35,078 bases of DNA from Planctomycetota bacterium (lineage in GTDB: Bacteria > Planctomycetota > UBA1135 > GCA-002686595). The notes under the pieces are model-generated. The model was given only the letters and a program-made list of their open reading frames with translations. It was not told where the DNA came from and made no database searches. Position numbers and translations under genes: made by a program. The DNA is taken from assembly GCA_028278425.1 (NCBI GenBank), contig JANQEJ010000281.1, forward strand, positions 1 through 35,078, read 5' to 3'. Position 1 is the first letter of the stretch; the number at the start of each line of letters is the position of its first letter. Of the stretch, positions 8,329 through 15,637 are shown piece by piece.

Positions 8329-8334
8329 AGGCTA
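8329..8334 (-). promoter_or_regulatory. Candidate -10 element TAGCCT for the S8 protease
   Basis: TAGCCT on the minus strand lies 45 bases before the protease ATG, leaving room for its AGGAGG ribosome site. It fits the TAnnnT pattern. No -35 element was recognised. Confidence 0.3.
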
Positions 8335-8562
8335 CGGCCGGCACCGTGGAGTGGATCGGCCGTCCGCGGGAATTGCGGATCCTCCGGCGGAGCCTCGTGC
8401 ACGGCGAGTCCGTCGCGTACGAGGACCGCCTGGACGCCTGAGGAGGGCGCCGCTAGGGGACCCCCGAGGGTGCGCTGCGGATTCGGAGCGGCGGGCCTCA
8501 TCCGGACGCGCCGCGCGGGCCGATGGGGGCGGGGGAGCCTCCCGTTCCCGGAACCTCCCGCT

Positions 8563-8568
8563 TAGCAT
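8563..8568 (+). promoter_or_regulatory. Candidate -10 element TAGCAT for the GSDH-like gene
   Basis: TAGCAT lies 31 bases before the GTG at 8600, upstream of the AGGAG ribosome site at 8591-8595. It fits the TAnnnT pattern of the window. Confidence 0.3.
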
Positions 8569-8599
8569 CGGGACGTTCCCGATCACCCCGAGGAGTCCT

Positions 8600-10153
8600 G
8601 TGAAGCACCCGCTCGTCCCTTGCCTCGCTTCGCTTATCGCCCTTGCCGCTACGCCGTTCGCCCAGACGCCGCTGAAGACCGAGCTCGTGGCGTCGGGCTT
8701 CCAGAAGCCGGTCCAGGTCCTTGCCCCGCCCGATGACCGCGGCCGGCTCTTCGTCGTCGAGCAGACCGGCTTGATCCACGTCGTCAGGGACGGCGCGGCG
8801 CTGCCGACGCCGTTCGCGGACCTGAGCGGAACCGTCGCGCAGGACCCGGGCGACGTCGGGCTCCTCAGCATCGCGTTCGACCCCGCCTACGCGACGAACG
8901 GCTTCGTCTACGTGAGCTACAACGACGACACGGACGAGCACCGCTCCGTCGTCGCGCGCTACGAGGTGTCCGCGTCGGACCCCGATGCGCTCGACCCCGC
9001 GAGCGCGACGATCCTCTTCGGCCCGCTGGACCAGCCGACGAACAGCCACAACGGCGGCCACGTCGCGTTCGGACCGGACGGCATGCTTTACGTCGGGCTC
9101 GGCGACGGCGGCTCGGCGCACCCGCCGGTCTACACCTGTCCCGCGCAGGACGGAGCGCTCTTCTACGGGAAGTTGCTGCGCCTCATGCCGGACGGCTCCG
9201 TCCCGGCGGACAACCCGTTCGTCGGCGACCCCGCGGTGCTCGACGAGATCTGGGCGCTCGGGCTGCGCAACCCGTGGCGGTTCAGCTTCGACCGCGTCAC
9301 GGGCGACCTGTACGTCGGAGACGTCGGGCACCTGCAGATCGAGGAGATCGACTTCCTGCCGGCCGGGAGCCCTGGCGGTGCCAACTTCGGCTGGGAGCCG
9401 ATGGAGGGCTCGGGCTGCGAGACCTACGGCCTGGGGTGCGATCCGGCGGTCCCGACCTGCGGCGATCCCGCGTTGACGCCGCCGGTTCACGAGTACGCGC
9501 ACACCGAGGGCTGCGCCGTCATCGGCGGCTTCGTCTACCGCGGCTGCGCGATCCCCGACCTCCGGGGCGCGTACTTCTTCGCGGACTACTGCACCAATCG
9601 CGTCTGGTCCTTCCGGTACGACGGCACGACCCTCACCGACCTCCAGGAGCGCACGGCGGAGCTGGCGCCGGGCGGCGGGCTCTCGATCGCGACCATCTCG
9701 TCGTTCGGCGAGGACGCCGACGGCGAGCTCTACCTCGTCGACCGCCTCGGGGGAGAGGTCTTCAAGGTCGTCCCCGACGTTCCGCCGCCGTTCGTCGACC
9801 TCGGCTTCGCCAAGGCCGGTGCGAGCGGCGTCGCTCCCGAGCTCGACCTCTGCGGCCTGATCGGCTCCGGTGAGACCGCGACCATCCGGCTCCGCAACGC
9901 GCCGCCGTCGGCACCGGTGGCCGCGCTGATCTCGTTCAACGCGAAGCGCGTGCAGCTCTGGGGCGGGACGATCGTGCCCGACGTCGCGACGGGGTACTTC
10001 GAGCCGGCGGTGACCGACGCCACGGGATCGCTGGAGGCGACGTTGGACGGCGTCGCGGGCCCCGTTCAGTCCTACGTCCAGTTCGGCGTTCTGGACCCCG
10101 GCGCGACCTTCGGCGTCGCGTTTTCGAACGCCATCCGCCTCGACTACCCTTGA
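8600..10153 (+). CDS. Exported PQQ-dependent sugar dehydrogenase-like protein (GSDH family)
   Basis: The GTG at 8600 follows AGGAG with four bases between and begins a signal peptide of about 22 residues ending FAQ. An earlier in-frame start would give a long unlikely N-terminus. Residues about 30-400 are the six-bladed propeller of the glucose/sorbosone dehydrogenase family: FVVEQTGLIHVV, SHNGGHVAFGPDGMLYVGLGDGG, GLRNPWRFSFDRVTGDLYVGDVG and GANFGWEPMEG. Members oxidise sugars with PQQ, and the His in SHNGGH corresponds to a conserved active-site region; whether this one binds PQQ is not shown. Residues about 415-517 are a tail ending FSNAIRLDYP, in the style of other exported proteins here. 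The MBL gene follows after 21 bases, probably in one operon. Confidence 0.88.
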   Translation: MKHPLVPCLASLIALAATPFAQTPLKTELVASGFQKPVQVLAPPDDRGRLFVVEQTGLIHVVRDGAALPTPFADLSGTVAQDPGDVGLLSIAFDPAYATNGFVYVSYNDDTDEHRSVVARYEVSASDPDALDPASATILFGPLDQPTNSHNGGHVAFGPDGMLYVGLGDGGSAHPPVYTCPAQDGALFYGKLLRLMPDGSVPADNPFVGDPAVLDEIWALGLRNPWRFSFDRVTGDLYVGDVGHLQIEEIDFLPAGSPGGANFGWEPMEGSGCETYGLGCDPAVPTCGDPALTPPVHEYAHTEGCAVIGGFVYRGCAIPDLRGAYFFADYCTNRVWSFRYDGTTLTDLQERTAELAPGGGLSIATISSFGEDADGELYLVDRLGGEVFKVVPDVPPPFVDLGFAKAGASGVAPELDLCGLIGSGETATIRLRNAPPSAPVAALISFNAKRVQLWGGTIVPDVATGYFEPAVTDATGSLEATLDGVAGPVQSYVQFGVLDPGATFGVAFSNAIRLDYP

Positions 10154-10174
10154 GTGCGAAGCCGGGTCTCCGCG

Positions 10175-11581
10175 ATGAAGTTCCAGATCGTCGGCCACGC
10201 CTGTCTCGCCGTCGAAGCCTCCGGCAAGCGCCTGGTCGTCGACCCGTGGATCCTCGGCTCGGTGTACTGGGGCGCCTGGTGGCACTGCCCGCGGTCGGTC
10301 TTCGACGACGAGATCTTCGGCGCGGACTTCCTCTACATCACGCACTGGCACTTCGACCACTTCCACGCCGAGTCGCTCGCGCGCTTCAACAAGTCGTGCC
10401 GCGTGCTCGTGCCGAAGTTCCCCGTGTCCATGCTGGTGGAGCAGCTCAACGAGCAGGGCTTTCACGACGTCGTCGAGCTCGACCACGGCGTTCCCTACGA
10501 GATGGCGCCGGACTTCCGGCTGACGAGCTGGCAGATCCAGTACCAGGACGACAGCGTCTGCGCGGTCGAATCCGGCGGGACGGTCCTCGTCGACGTGAAC
10601 GACTCGAAGCCGCTGCCGCGGACGTGGCGGCAGATCACGCGCCGCTTCCCGCGCGTGGACTTCATGCTGCGCAGCCACTCGCCCGCGTGGTCGTATCCGT
10701 GGTCCTTCACCTTCGAGGAGCCGAACGACGCGATCCCCGTCGACGCCGAGAGCTACGTCCAGGCCTTCCGCGGCGCCGCGGCGCTCCTGAAGCCGCGCTA
10801 CGCGATCCCCTTCGCGAGCAGCGTCTGCCATCCGCACCGCGAGGTGTTGGACGACAACGGGCACCTCGTGTCGCCGTACGCGCTGGAGGAGCACATGCGC
10901 GCGAACCCCGTGGAAGGCACCGAGCTCGTGCTGCTCGGCCACGGCAGCACCTGGAGCAGCGAGGACGGCTTCACGCCCCGCGGCGAGCCCGTGCGCGACG
11001 CGGCGGCCTACGCGAAGCGTCTCGCCGAGGAGGAGAGCGCCTTCTTCGCGGACCTGTACGCGCGCGAGGCCGCGCAGCGCCCCGACTACGCGATCTTCGA
11101 GCGCTTCTTCCGCGCCGTCCTGCGCTCGCTGTTCCCGCTGCGGCCGTTCCTCGGCGCGCGCTGGAGCTTCCCGGTCGACGAGGGCGGCCGGCGCGAGCAC
11201 TGGGTCGTCGACGTCCGCCGCGGAAGGGTGGAGCGCCGGTCGGACGAGCCGGCCGACTACACGAGCCGCATCGAGGTCCACCCGGCGGTCCTCGCGGACG
11301 CGCTCGCCACGTCGACCTTCACGAACATCGACATCTCCAAGCGGTGGAAGGTGCACGTCCGCCGCGGCGGGCTGATGAAGCACCTCCTGTTCTGGGTGCT
11401 GATTTCGCTGCACGAGGCGAGCTACTTTCGGGCGAGGAGGCTTCTGACCTGGCGCTTCGTGCGAGGCTGGATCCGCCGCCGCGGCGAGATCCTGGACTAC
11501 CTCGCCCTGGGCACGCGGCTCCTTCGCAACGATTCGTCGGCGACGGCCGCGTCGGTTACCGATCCCGGCGGGGCGGCCTAG
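10175..11581 (+). CDS. MBL-fold hydrolase resembling CMP-sialate hydroxylase (CMAH) catalytic domain
   Basis: The 468-residue protein begins KFQIVGHACLAVEA, the normal first strand of an MBL domain, so the ATG at 10175 is preferred to the GTG at 10154. Metal ligands appear in ITHWHFDHFH (H57, H59, D61, H62), with further His in RSHSPAW and HPHRE. VDPWILG followed by an aromatic WGAWWHCP loop, ADFLYITH and VDVNDSKP recall the CMAH/UlaG-like branch rather than lactamases. No Rieske motif is seen, so it is not a complete CMAH. A role in modifying or processing a surface sugar or lipid is inference. It is likely co-transcribed with the GSDH-like gene. Its TAG stop shares CTAG with the convergent membrane protein gene. 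Confidence 0.75.
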   Translation: MKFQIVGHACLAVEASGKRLVVDPWILGSVYWGAWWHCPRSVFDDEIFGADFLYITHWHFDHFHAESLARFNKSCRVLVPKFPVSMLVEQLNEQGFHDVVELDHGVPYEMAPDFRLTSWQIQYQDDSVCAVESGGTVLVDVNDSKPLPRTWRQITRRFPRVDFMLRSHSPAWSYPWSFTFEEPNDAIPVDAESYVQAFRGAAALLKPRYAIPFASSVCHPHREVLDDNGHLVSPYALEEHMRANPVEGTELVLLGHGSTWSSEDGFTPRGEPVRDAAAYAKRLAEEESAFFADLYAREAAQRPDYAIFERFFRAVLRSLFPLRPFLGARWSFPVDEGGRREHWVVDVRRGRVERRSDEPADYTSRIEVHPAVLADALATSTFTNIDISKRWKVHVRRGGLMKHLLFWVLISLHEASYFRARRLLTWRFVRGWIRRRGEILDYLALGTRLLRNDSSATAASVTDPGGAA

Positions 11582-11961
11582 GCGAGCGGGGCCCCGTTCT
11601 GATCCCGCGGCAGCGGCGCCGTGCGCCGGAGCTTGCGCTCGTACGATCCGATCGAGGTCATCATCGCGATCGCGAGGACGGCGAGCGCGGCGAGCAGCCC
11701 GAAGAGCCCCGCGCGGAACATGCCGAGGAAGTCGAAGAAGCCGACCTCGTCGCCCCGGCCGGGCGGGAAGAACATCGCGAGGAAGAGGACGGTCAGCGTG
11801 AGGCCGACCTCGAAGAGGTGCTGCCAGAAGTCCGCCCGGTGCTCCGCGCCGCAGAGCTCGACGAGGATGCGGCGCATCGGCCGGCGCACGAAGACGAGCA
11901 CGCACGCCGCGAGGACGACCAGCAGGACGATTCCGAGCAAGAAGGCGGGGACGGGTTGCAT
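11578..11961 (-). CDS. Small membrane protein, three predicted TM segments
   Basis: The 127-residue product has hydrophobic segments at about 4-25, 50-66 and 82-104, with Arg-rich loops (FVRRPMRR, YERKLRR). No family was recognised. A strong ribosome site (GGAGGA) precedes the ATG, and only 15 bases separate it from the GbsR-like gene, so the two form an operon in which the regulator probably controls its own membrane partner. The stop overlaps the convergent MBL gene at CTAG. Function is unknown. Confidence 0.7.
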   Translation of the reverse strand: MQPVPAFLLGIVLLVVLAACVLVFVRRPMRRILVELCGAEHRADFWQHLFEVGLTLTVLFLAMFFPPGRGDEVGFFDFLGMFRAGLFGLLAALAVLAIAMMTSIGSYERKLRRTAPLPRDQNGAPLA

Positions 11962-11976
11962 GGTGTTCCTCCGGGG

Positions 11977-12516
11977 TCAGCCTTTGGACGCGCTGCGGCC
12001 CTTCTTCGCCGAGGCGACGAGGGCCTTGAGACCGAGGCGGGGGATCGCGCGATCCCCCAGGAAGGAGTTGGCGAGCGAGTCGACCACCGTCACGATCGAT
12101 TCGATCCCCTCGAGGCGTTCGCGCAGGACGCGCGCCTCCTTCGAGCGGTCCTTGCGCAGCGTCGCGTTCCACTCGCTCACGTTCGCGAGGATCGGATCCC
12201 ACTCGCGGCGCTTGCGCGTCTGGACGATCCCGCGGATGGCGCGCTCGATGTCGGTCTCGGGGGAATAGAGGGTGCGGCGCGAGCCGGGGACGCGCTCGGA
12301 GTGGGCGAGCCCCCAGTCGACGAGGTCGCGGCAGGCCATGCTGACCGCGCCGCGGCTCATCCCGAGCCCCTCGGCGATCGTGTCGCCGTCGGCGCTTCCT
12401 TCGCGTCCGAGGAGCCAGGCGTAGACGCGGGCGCTGGCGGGCGAGATGCCCCAGAACGGGCCGAGGCGTCCCCAGAGCTGGACGAGCTTCTCGCGGACGT
12501 CGTCGAGGTCGCTCAT
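11977..12516 (-). CDS. GbsR/MarR-type winged-helix transcriptional regulator
   Basis: The 179-residue protein starts MSDLDDVREKLVQLWGRLGPFWGISPASARVYAWLL, the typical opening of GbsR-like regulators, followed by a winged helix (TIAEGLGMSRGAVSMACRDL as recognition region, then wing GSRRTLYSPE) at about 30-95. A long C-terminal helix region follows (EWDPILANVSEW to VVDSLANSF), suited to dimerisation. The ATG at 12516 was preferred to a TTG at 12552, which would add residues unlike the family. The family represses transcription, often of transport or osmoprotectant genes. Here the only downstream gene is the membrane protein. An inverted repeat upstream is a possible self-operator. Confidence 0.85.
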   Translation of the reverse strand: MSDLDDVREKLVQLWGRLGPFWGISPASARVYAWLLGREGSADGDTIAEGLGMSRGAVSMACRDLVDWGLAHSERVPGSRRTLYSPETDIERAIRGIVQTRKRREWDPILANVSEWNATLRKDRSKEARVLRERLEGIESIVTVVDSLANSFLGDRAIPRLGLKALVASAKKGRSASKG

Positions 12517-12546
12517 GGGGGCTTGTGTAACCCGCCTCGCCTGAAG

Positions 12547-12564
12547 TTTCAATAATTTCTGAAA
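12547..12564. promoter_or_regulatory. Inverted repeat TTTCA-N8-TGAAA, candidate operator
   Basis: Perfect 5-base arms TTTCA (12547-12551) and TGAAA (12560-12564) flank eight bases in an AT-rich patch that stands out from the surrounding GC-rich sequence. It lies 31-48 bases before the GbsR-like ATG. On the minus strand a TTGACC (12573-12578) sits just upstream as a possible -35, so a repressor here could block the promoter. Confidence 0.35.
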
Positions 12565-12574
12565 ACTCGTGAGG

Positions 12575-14782
12575 TCAATCTCCCCGGACGACCTCGAAGG
12601 TGCGTCGCGCGGCGCCCGCCGGGGCCGCCGCGGGCTCGGCCTCGACGAAGCCCAGCGCGAGGAGCTCCGGCGCCGCGCCCCGGCCCGGTCGAAGCGTGAC
12701 CTCGACCTTGAGGTAGCGGCCGTCGGCCGGAGCCTCGGACCAGGGCGTCCACGCGGCGAGGTCCTCCGAGGCGGCGAAGCGGAACGCCGCCGCCGCGCCG
12801 CCGTCGAGGCGCAGGTCGCAGGTGAGGAGCGCGCGCTCCCGGAAGCCCGCGCGGTCGAACACCCAGGTCCCGCGCGCCTCGGCCTCCGGGTCGAGGTGAA
12901 GGCGCACCGCCTCGTTGAGGAAGCGGTTCGGCGCGTGCCGGCCGCAGAGCACGAGGAAGCGGTCGAGCTCCGGGTCGAAGGCCATGCCGTAGAAGCCGCC
13001 GCGCACCGGCGGCGTGTCGGCGGCGTCCACGCGCGTCCAGCGGGCGGCGGCGGCGTCGTACGTCCAGAGGTCGTCGTGGCGCTCCGAGAACTGGTCGCGC
13101 ACGCCTCCGAAGAGGACGAAGCGCCCGCGCTTCGCGTCGTAGGCGAAGGCGGAGCGCACGCGCGGCGTGGGGGACTCGCCGACGTCCTTGACGACGATGA
13201 CGCCGGCCTCGAAGTCCCAGTGGGCGGTGACGTCCTGGAAGCGCGGCTCGCCGTCGCTCCACACGACGCCGCCGAAGACGACGATCTGACCCGTCCCCGG
13301 GTCGAAGCCCGTCATCGGGGACGAGCCCGGCAGGTATTGGATCGGCTCGCCGGACTCGAACTCGAGCCGCGGGTAGGGCAGACGCTCCCAACGGTCGGCG
13401 TCGGGGTCGTAGGCCAGCACCTCGCGCCGGTAGATCATGACGAACTTCCGCGAGGGCGGGTGGTAAGCCAGCGCCGTGCCGGACACCGGTCCGAGCTCCG
13501 GTCCGCCCGGCGCGCGGCGCTCCCAGCGCTCCTCGTCCACGCGGTAGAGCCACGTCTCGTCGTACGTCACCTTCTCGGGTCCGTCGTTGCGCCAGCCGCC
13601 CGGGTAGAGCACGACCCCGTGGTCCGGGCTGAACGCGGCCGCCTGGTGGCAGGTCGGCGGCGGCGCCGGGCCGTCGACGGCCACGCGGCGCCACGCGCGC
13701 CGGTCGGGCCGGTAGATCCACGTGTCGTTCGTGTTGACCATCGGCGGCAGGTGCGTGTCGCGCGTCTCGCCGCCGAAGACAAAGATGCGGTGCGCGCCGA
13801 GGTAGATCGTCGGGTGCGTCGTCCGCGCGAGCGGCCTGACGTCCGGCCGGTCGCGCCGCCACTGGCCCTCCGTCCAGCGCAGCACGCCGTCGCGCAGCGC
13901 GAGGTGGTCGCGCACGCCGCTCCGCCAATCGTGCTCGTTCTCGAGCGCCGGTTTCGCGATCACGCCCACCCACGTCGGAAAGGCTCGCGTCTCGCCGTCG
14001 CGGTCGACGGTGAGCACGTGCTCGCCCGGTTCGAGCGGCGGCGCGAAGCGCTCGGCGAGCTCGTCGGTGGTCAGCGCCCGCTCGAGGACGCGTACCTCGT
14101 CGAGCACGAAGACGGCGCCGCCGAATTCGAGCGCGCGGAGCCCCGGCACCCCGGCCTCGCCGTAACGGCGGCCGGCCGCGACGCCGTCGACCACGAGTCG
14201 CACCGCGGGCAGCTCCGGGCCGTCGACGACGACGCCGACGTGGTGCCACGCGCCCGCGCGGAGCGGAGCCGCGGAGCGCACGCGCAGGTCGCCGGCGCCC
14301 TCGAGCGACAGGACGAGCGCGCCGTCGCGCGCGCGCTCGAGCGCGAAGCAACCGGGGGCGGTCAAGAGCTGCCCCGCGCGGTTCGCGCGCGGCCGGATCC
14401 AGAAGTCGACCGCGAAGGGGAGGGCCAGCGCGCCGAGCTGGAACGAGAGCACGTCGCCTGCGGCGAGCTCGCGGCCGCCGCCGAAGCGGCCCGCGGCGGG
14501 CTCGCCGTGGAACGGCTCGTAGAGCCGCGTGTCCCGCACCCGACCGGACTCGCCCCACGGGAGCTCCACGGCGCCGGCCGGCGGTCCCTTCCACGCGACC
14601 GGCGGCCCGCCGTCCCAGCGGTACGTGAGCTCGCGCGTTCCGCCGGGGACCTCGAAGGCGACGGCGGGCGGAGGAAAGGCAGAGGGCGGCAAGCCGCCGC
14701 CGGGATCCTCGCCTCCCCCGCAACCTGCGAGGACCGTCGCGGCGACGAGCGCGGCGCCGGCGGGGTGGAACCGCTTCCGCAT
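12575..14782 (-). CDS. Lipoprotein with LamG-like and Kelch/galactose-oxidase-like propeller domains
   Basis: The 735-residue protein opens with a lipoprotein signal ending LAGC, so it should be lipid-anchored. Residues about 110-270 form a LamG/concanavalin-like domain (GVVVDGPELPAVRLVVDG, VFVLDEVRVLERALTTDE). Residues about 315-600 hold Kelch-type repeats with the FGG/YPGG turns and W at strand ends: RIFVFGGETRD, DTWIYRPDRRAWRRV, RFVLFGGVRDQ, DLWTYDAAAARWTRV. The last 120 residues are another beta-rich region. No copper ligands of galactose oxidase can be assigned. Binding of surface glycans is plausible but inferred. The ATG is eight bases after the methyltransferase stop, giving a two-gene operon. 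A longer upstream frame crosses the methyltransferase gene and is not used. Confidence 0.85.
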   Translation of the reverse strand: MRKRFHPAGAALVAATVLAGCGGGEDPGGGLPPSAFPPPAVAFEVPGGTRELTYRWDGGPPVAWKGPPAGAVELPWGESGRVRDTRLYEPFHGEPAAGRFGGGRELAAGDVLSFQLGALALPFAVDFWIRPRANRAGQLLTAPGCFALERARDGALVLSLEGAGDLRVRSAAPLRAGAWHHVGVVVDGPELPAVRLVVDGVAAGRRYGEAGVPGLRALEFGGAVFVLDEVRVLERALTTDELAERFAPPLEPGEHVLTVDRDGETRAFPTWVGVIAKPALENEHDWRSGVRDHLALRDGVLRWTEGQWRRDRPDVRPLARTTHPTIYLGAHRIFVFGGETRDTHLPPMVNTNDTWIYRPDRRAWRRVAVDGPAPPPTCHQAAAFSPDHGVVLYPGGWRNDGPEKVTYDETWLYRVDEERWERRAPGGPELGPVSGTALAYHPPSRKFVMIYRREVLAYDPDADRWERLPYPRLEFESGEPIQYLPGSSPMTGFDPGTGQIVVFGGVVWSDGEPRFQDVTAHWDFEAGVIVVKDVGESPTPRVRSAFAYDAKRGRFVLFGGVRDQFSERHDDLWTYDAAAARWTRVDAADTPPVRGGFYGMAFDPELDRFLVLCGRHAPNRFLNEAVRLHLDPEAEARGTWVFDRAGFRERALLTCDLRLDGGAAAAFRFAASEDLAAWTPWSEAPADGRYLKVEVTLRPGRGAAPELLALGFVEAEPAAAPAGAARRTFEVVRGD

Positions 14783-14790
14783 GCGGGGGC

Positions 14791-15471
14791 TCAGGCCGGC
14801 GCCGGCTGCCCGCGCGCGGTGAGGACGACCCAGTTGCGGATCCCGCCGGTCGTCTGCGTTCCGCGGACCGCGTGGTCGAAGCCCGCCGCCTCGGCGGCCG
14901 TCCAGAGGTCCTTGGGCGCGTAGAAGTACTGCGGCGGCAGGCCGTGCGAGTAGGTCTCGCCGACGGCGAAGAACACCGAGAAGACGACCCGTCCCCCCGG
15001 CGCGACGACGCGTCCCAGCTCGGCGACGTAGGCCAGCGCCTCGCCGAAGGGCATCCCGCCGAAGAGCGCCTCGATCAGGACGAAGTCGAAGGCGTCGTCC
15101 TCGAAGGGACCGCGGAAGCTGAGCGAGCCGTCCTCGGCCTCGTCGTAGACCAGCCTGAGCTCGCGGAAGTCGAACCGCGGGTCGCGCTGGCTGATCTCGC
15201 CGCGGCACCACTCGACCATCTCCCCGTTCTCGTCGAAGCCGACGTAGGAGGCGATCGGCTCGTCGACCAGCACCCGGGCGAAGCGCCCGCAGCCGCAGCC
15301 GAGCTCGAGCACCCGGTCGCCCTCGCGCAGGAGGTCGGCGCCCTTGAGCTCGTCCAGAAGCTCCTCCCCGGTGGCTTTGAAGGCCTCGCCGATGGCGTCG
15401 GCGAAGCGGTCGAGGCCGACGATCTCCGCCATGTGCTTGACCCAGGGCAGCGGGAGCCAGTCGCGCTTCAT
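14791..15471 (-). CDS. Class I SAM-dependent methyltransferase
   Basis: The 226-residue protein has motif I VLELGCGCGRFARVL at about residues 54-68, the acidic ribose-binding position in YVGFDENGEMVEWC, and FDFVLIEALFG followed by LGRVVAPGGRVVFSVFF. This is the Rossmann fold of class I methyltransferases. The substrate cannot be told. It precedes the LamG/Kelch lipoprotein by eight bases, so it may act in the same envelope-related process. No ribosome site is seen, and TAGGCT ends ten bases before the ATG, suggesting an extremely short leader. Confidence 0.9.
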   Translation of the reverse strand: MKRDWLPLPWVKHMAEIVGLDRFADAIGEAFKATGEELLDELKGADLLREGDRVLELGCGCGRFARVLVDEPIASYVGFDENGEMVEWCRGEISQRDPRFDFRELRLVYDEAEDGSLSFRGPFEDDAFDFVLIEALFGGMPFGEALAYVAELGRVVAPGGRVVFSVFFAVGETYSHGLPPQYFYAPKDLWTAAEAAGFDHAVRGTQTTGGIRNWVVLTARGQPAPA

Positions 15472-15480
15472 AGGCGCGGG

Positions 15481-15486
15481 AGCCTA
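15481..15486 (-). promoter_or_regulatory. Candidate -10 TAGGCT, overlapping a plus-strand TACCAT
   Basis: TAGGCT (minus) lies nine bases from the methyltransferase ATG at 15471. TACCAT on the plus strand (15485-15490) shares its TA, so two divergent -10 elements overlap and could exclude each other. A plus-strand start near 15497 would put the hairpin at 15494-15517 at the very 5' end of the radical SAM/SPASM transcript. Confidence 0.3.
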
Positions 15487-15493
15487 CCATCCG

Positions 15494-15517
15494 GCGGGGC
15501 CGGGGTCCCGGCCCCGC
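15494..15517. repeat. GC-rich inverted repeat with 11-base arms and 2-base centre
   Basis: GCGGGGCCGGG (15494-15504) and its exact reverse complement CCCGGCCCCGC (15507-15517) are separated by GT. It lies in the divergent spacer between the methyltransferase and the radical SAM/SPASM gene, eight bases from the overlapping -10 candidates. It could be an operator-like dyad or a stable hairpin at an mRNA 5' end. No T-tract follows, so a terminator is unlikely. Confidence 0.6.
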
Positions 15518-15637
15518 GCGGCCCCCCGGGGCGGGGAAAGGCGGTCCCGCAGGAGTTTTCAAGTTGCCGATCCCCGGGGTCGAGACAGAATGTTCGTTGG
15601 GGACTCCCTCCACCCGGCCTCCCAAGCACCCCCCCTC

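Larger units (their letters stand above)
8284..8599. other. Divergent intergenic region between protease and GSDH-like gene
   Basis: This 316-base spacer separates two divergent starts. It holds a TAnnnT element on each strand and the AGGAG ribosome site (8591-8595) of the gene at 8600. A 31-codon frame from GTG 8346 to TGA 8441 reads like coding sequence (VEWIGRPREL start) but has no ribosome site and no recognisable family, so it is not called as a gene. No hairpin terminator or repeat was seen. Confidence 0.5.

Noticed and set aside
4577..8344. A 1255-codon minus-strand frame
   Set aside because: It overlaps four well supported genes in other frames and has only low-complexity Arg/Gly/Ala sequence.
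8346..8441. Possible 31-residue small protein starting VEWIGRPREL
   Set aside because: Coding-like composition but no ribosome site, no promoter element at a suitable distance and no recognisable family.
10154..10174. GTG 10154 as start of the MBL protein
   Set aside because: It directly follows the previous stop and adds seven residues before the conserved first strand, with no family support. The ATG at 10175 begins exactly at the conserved strand.
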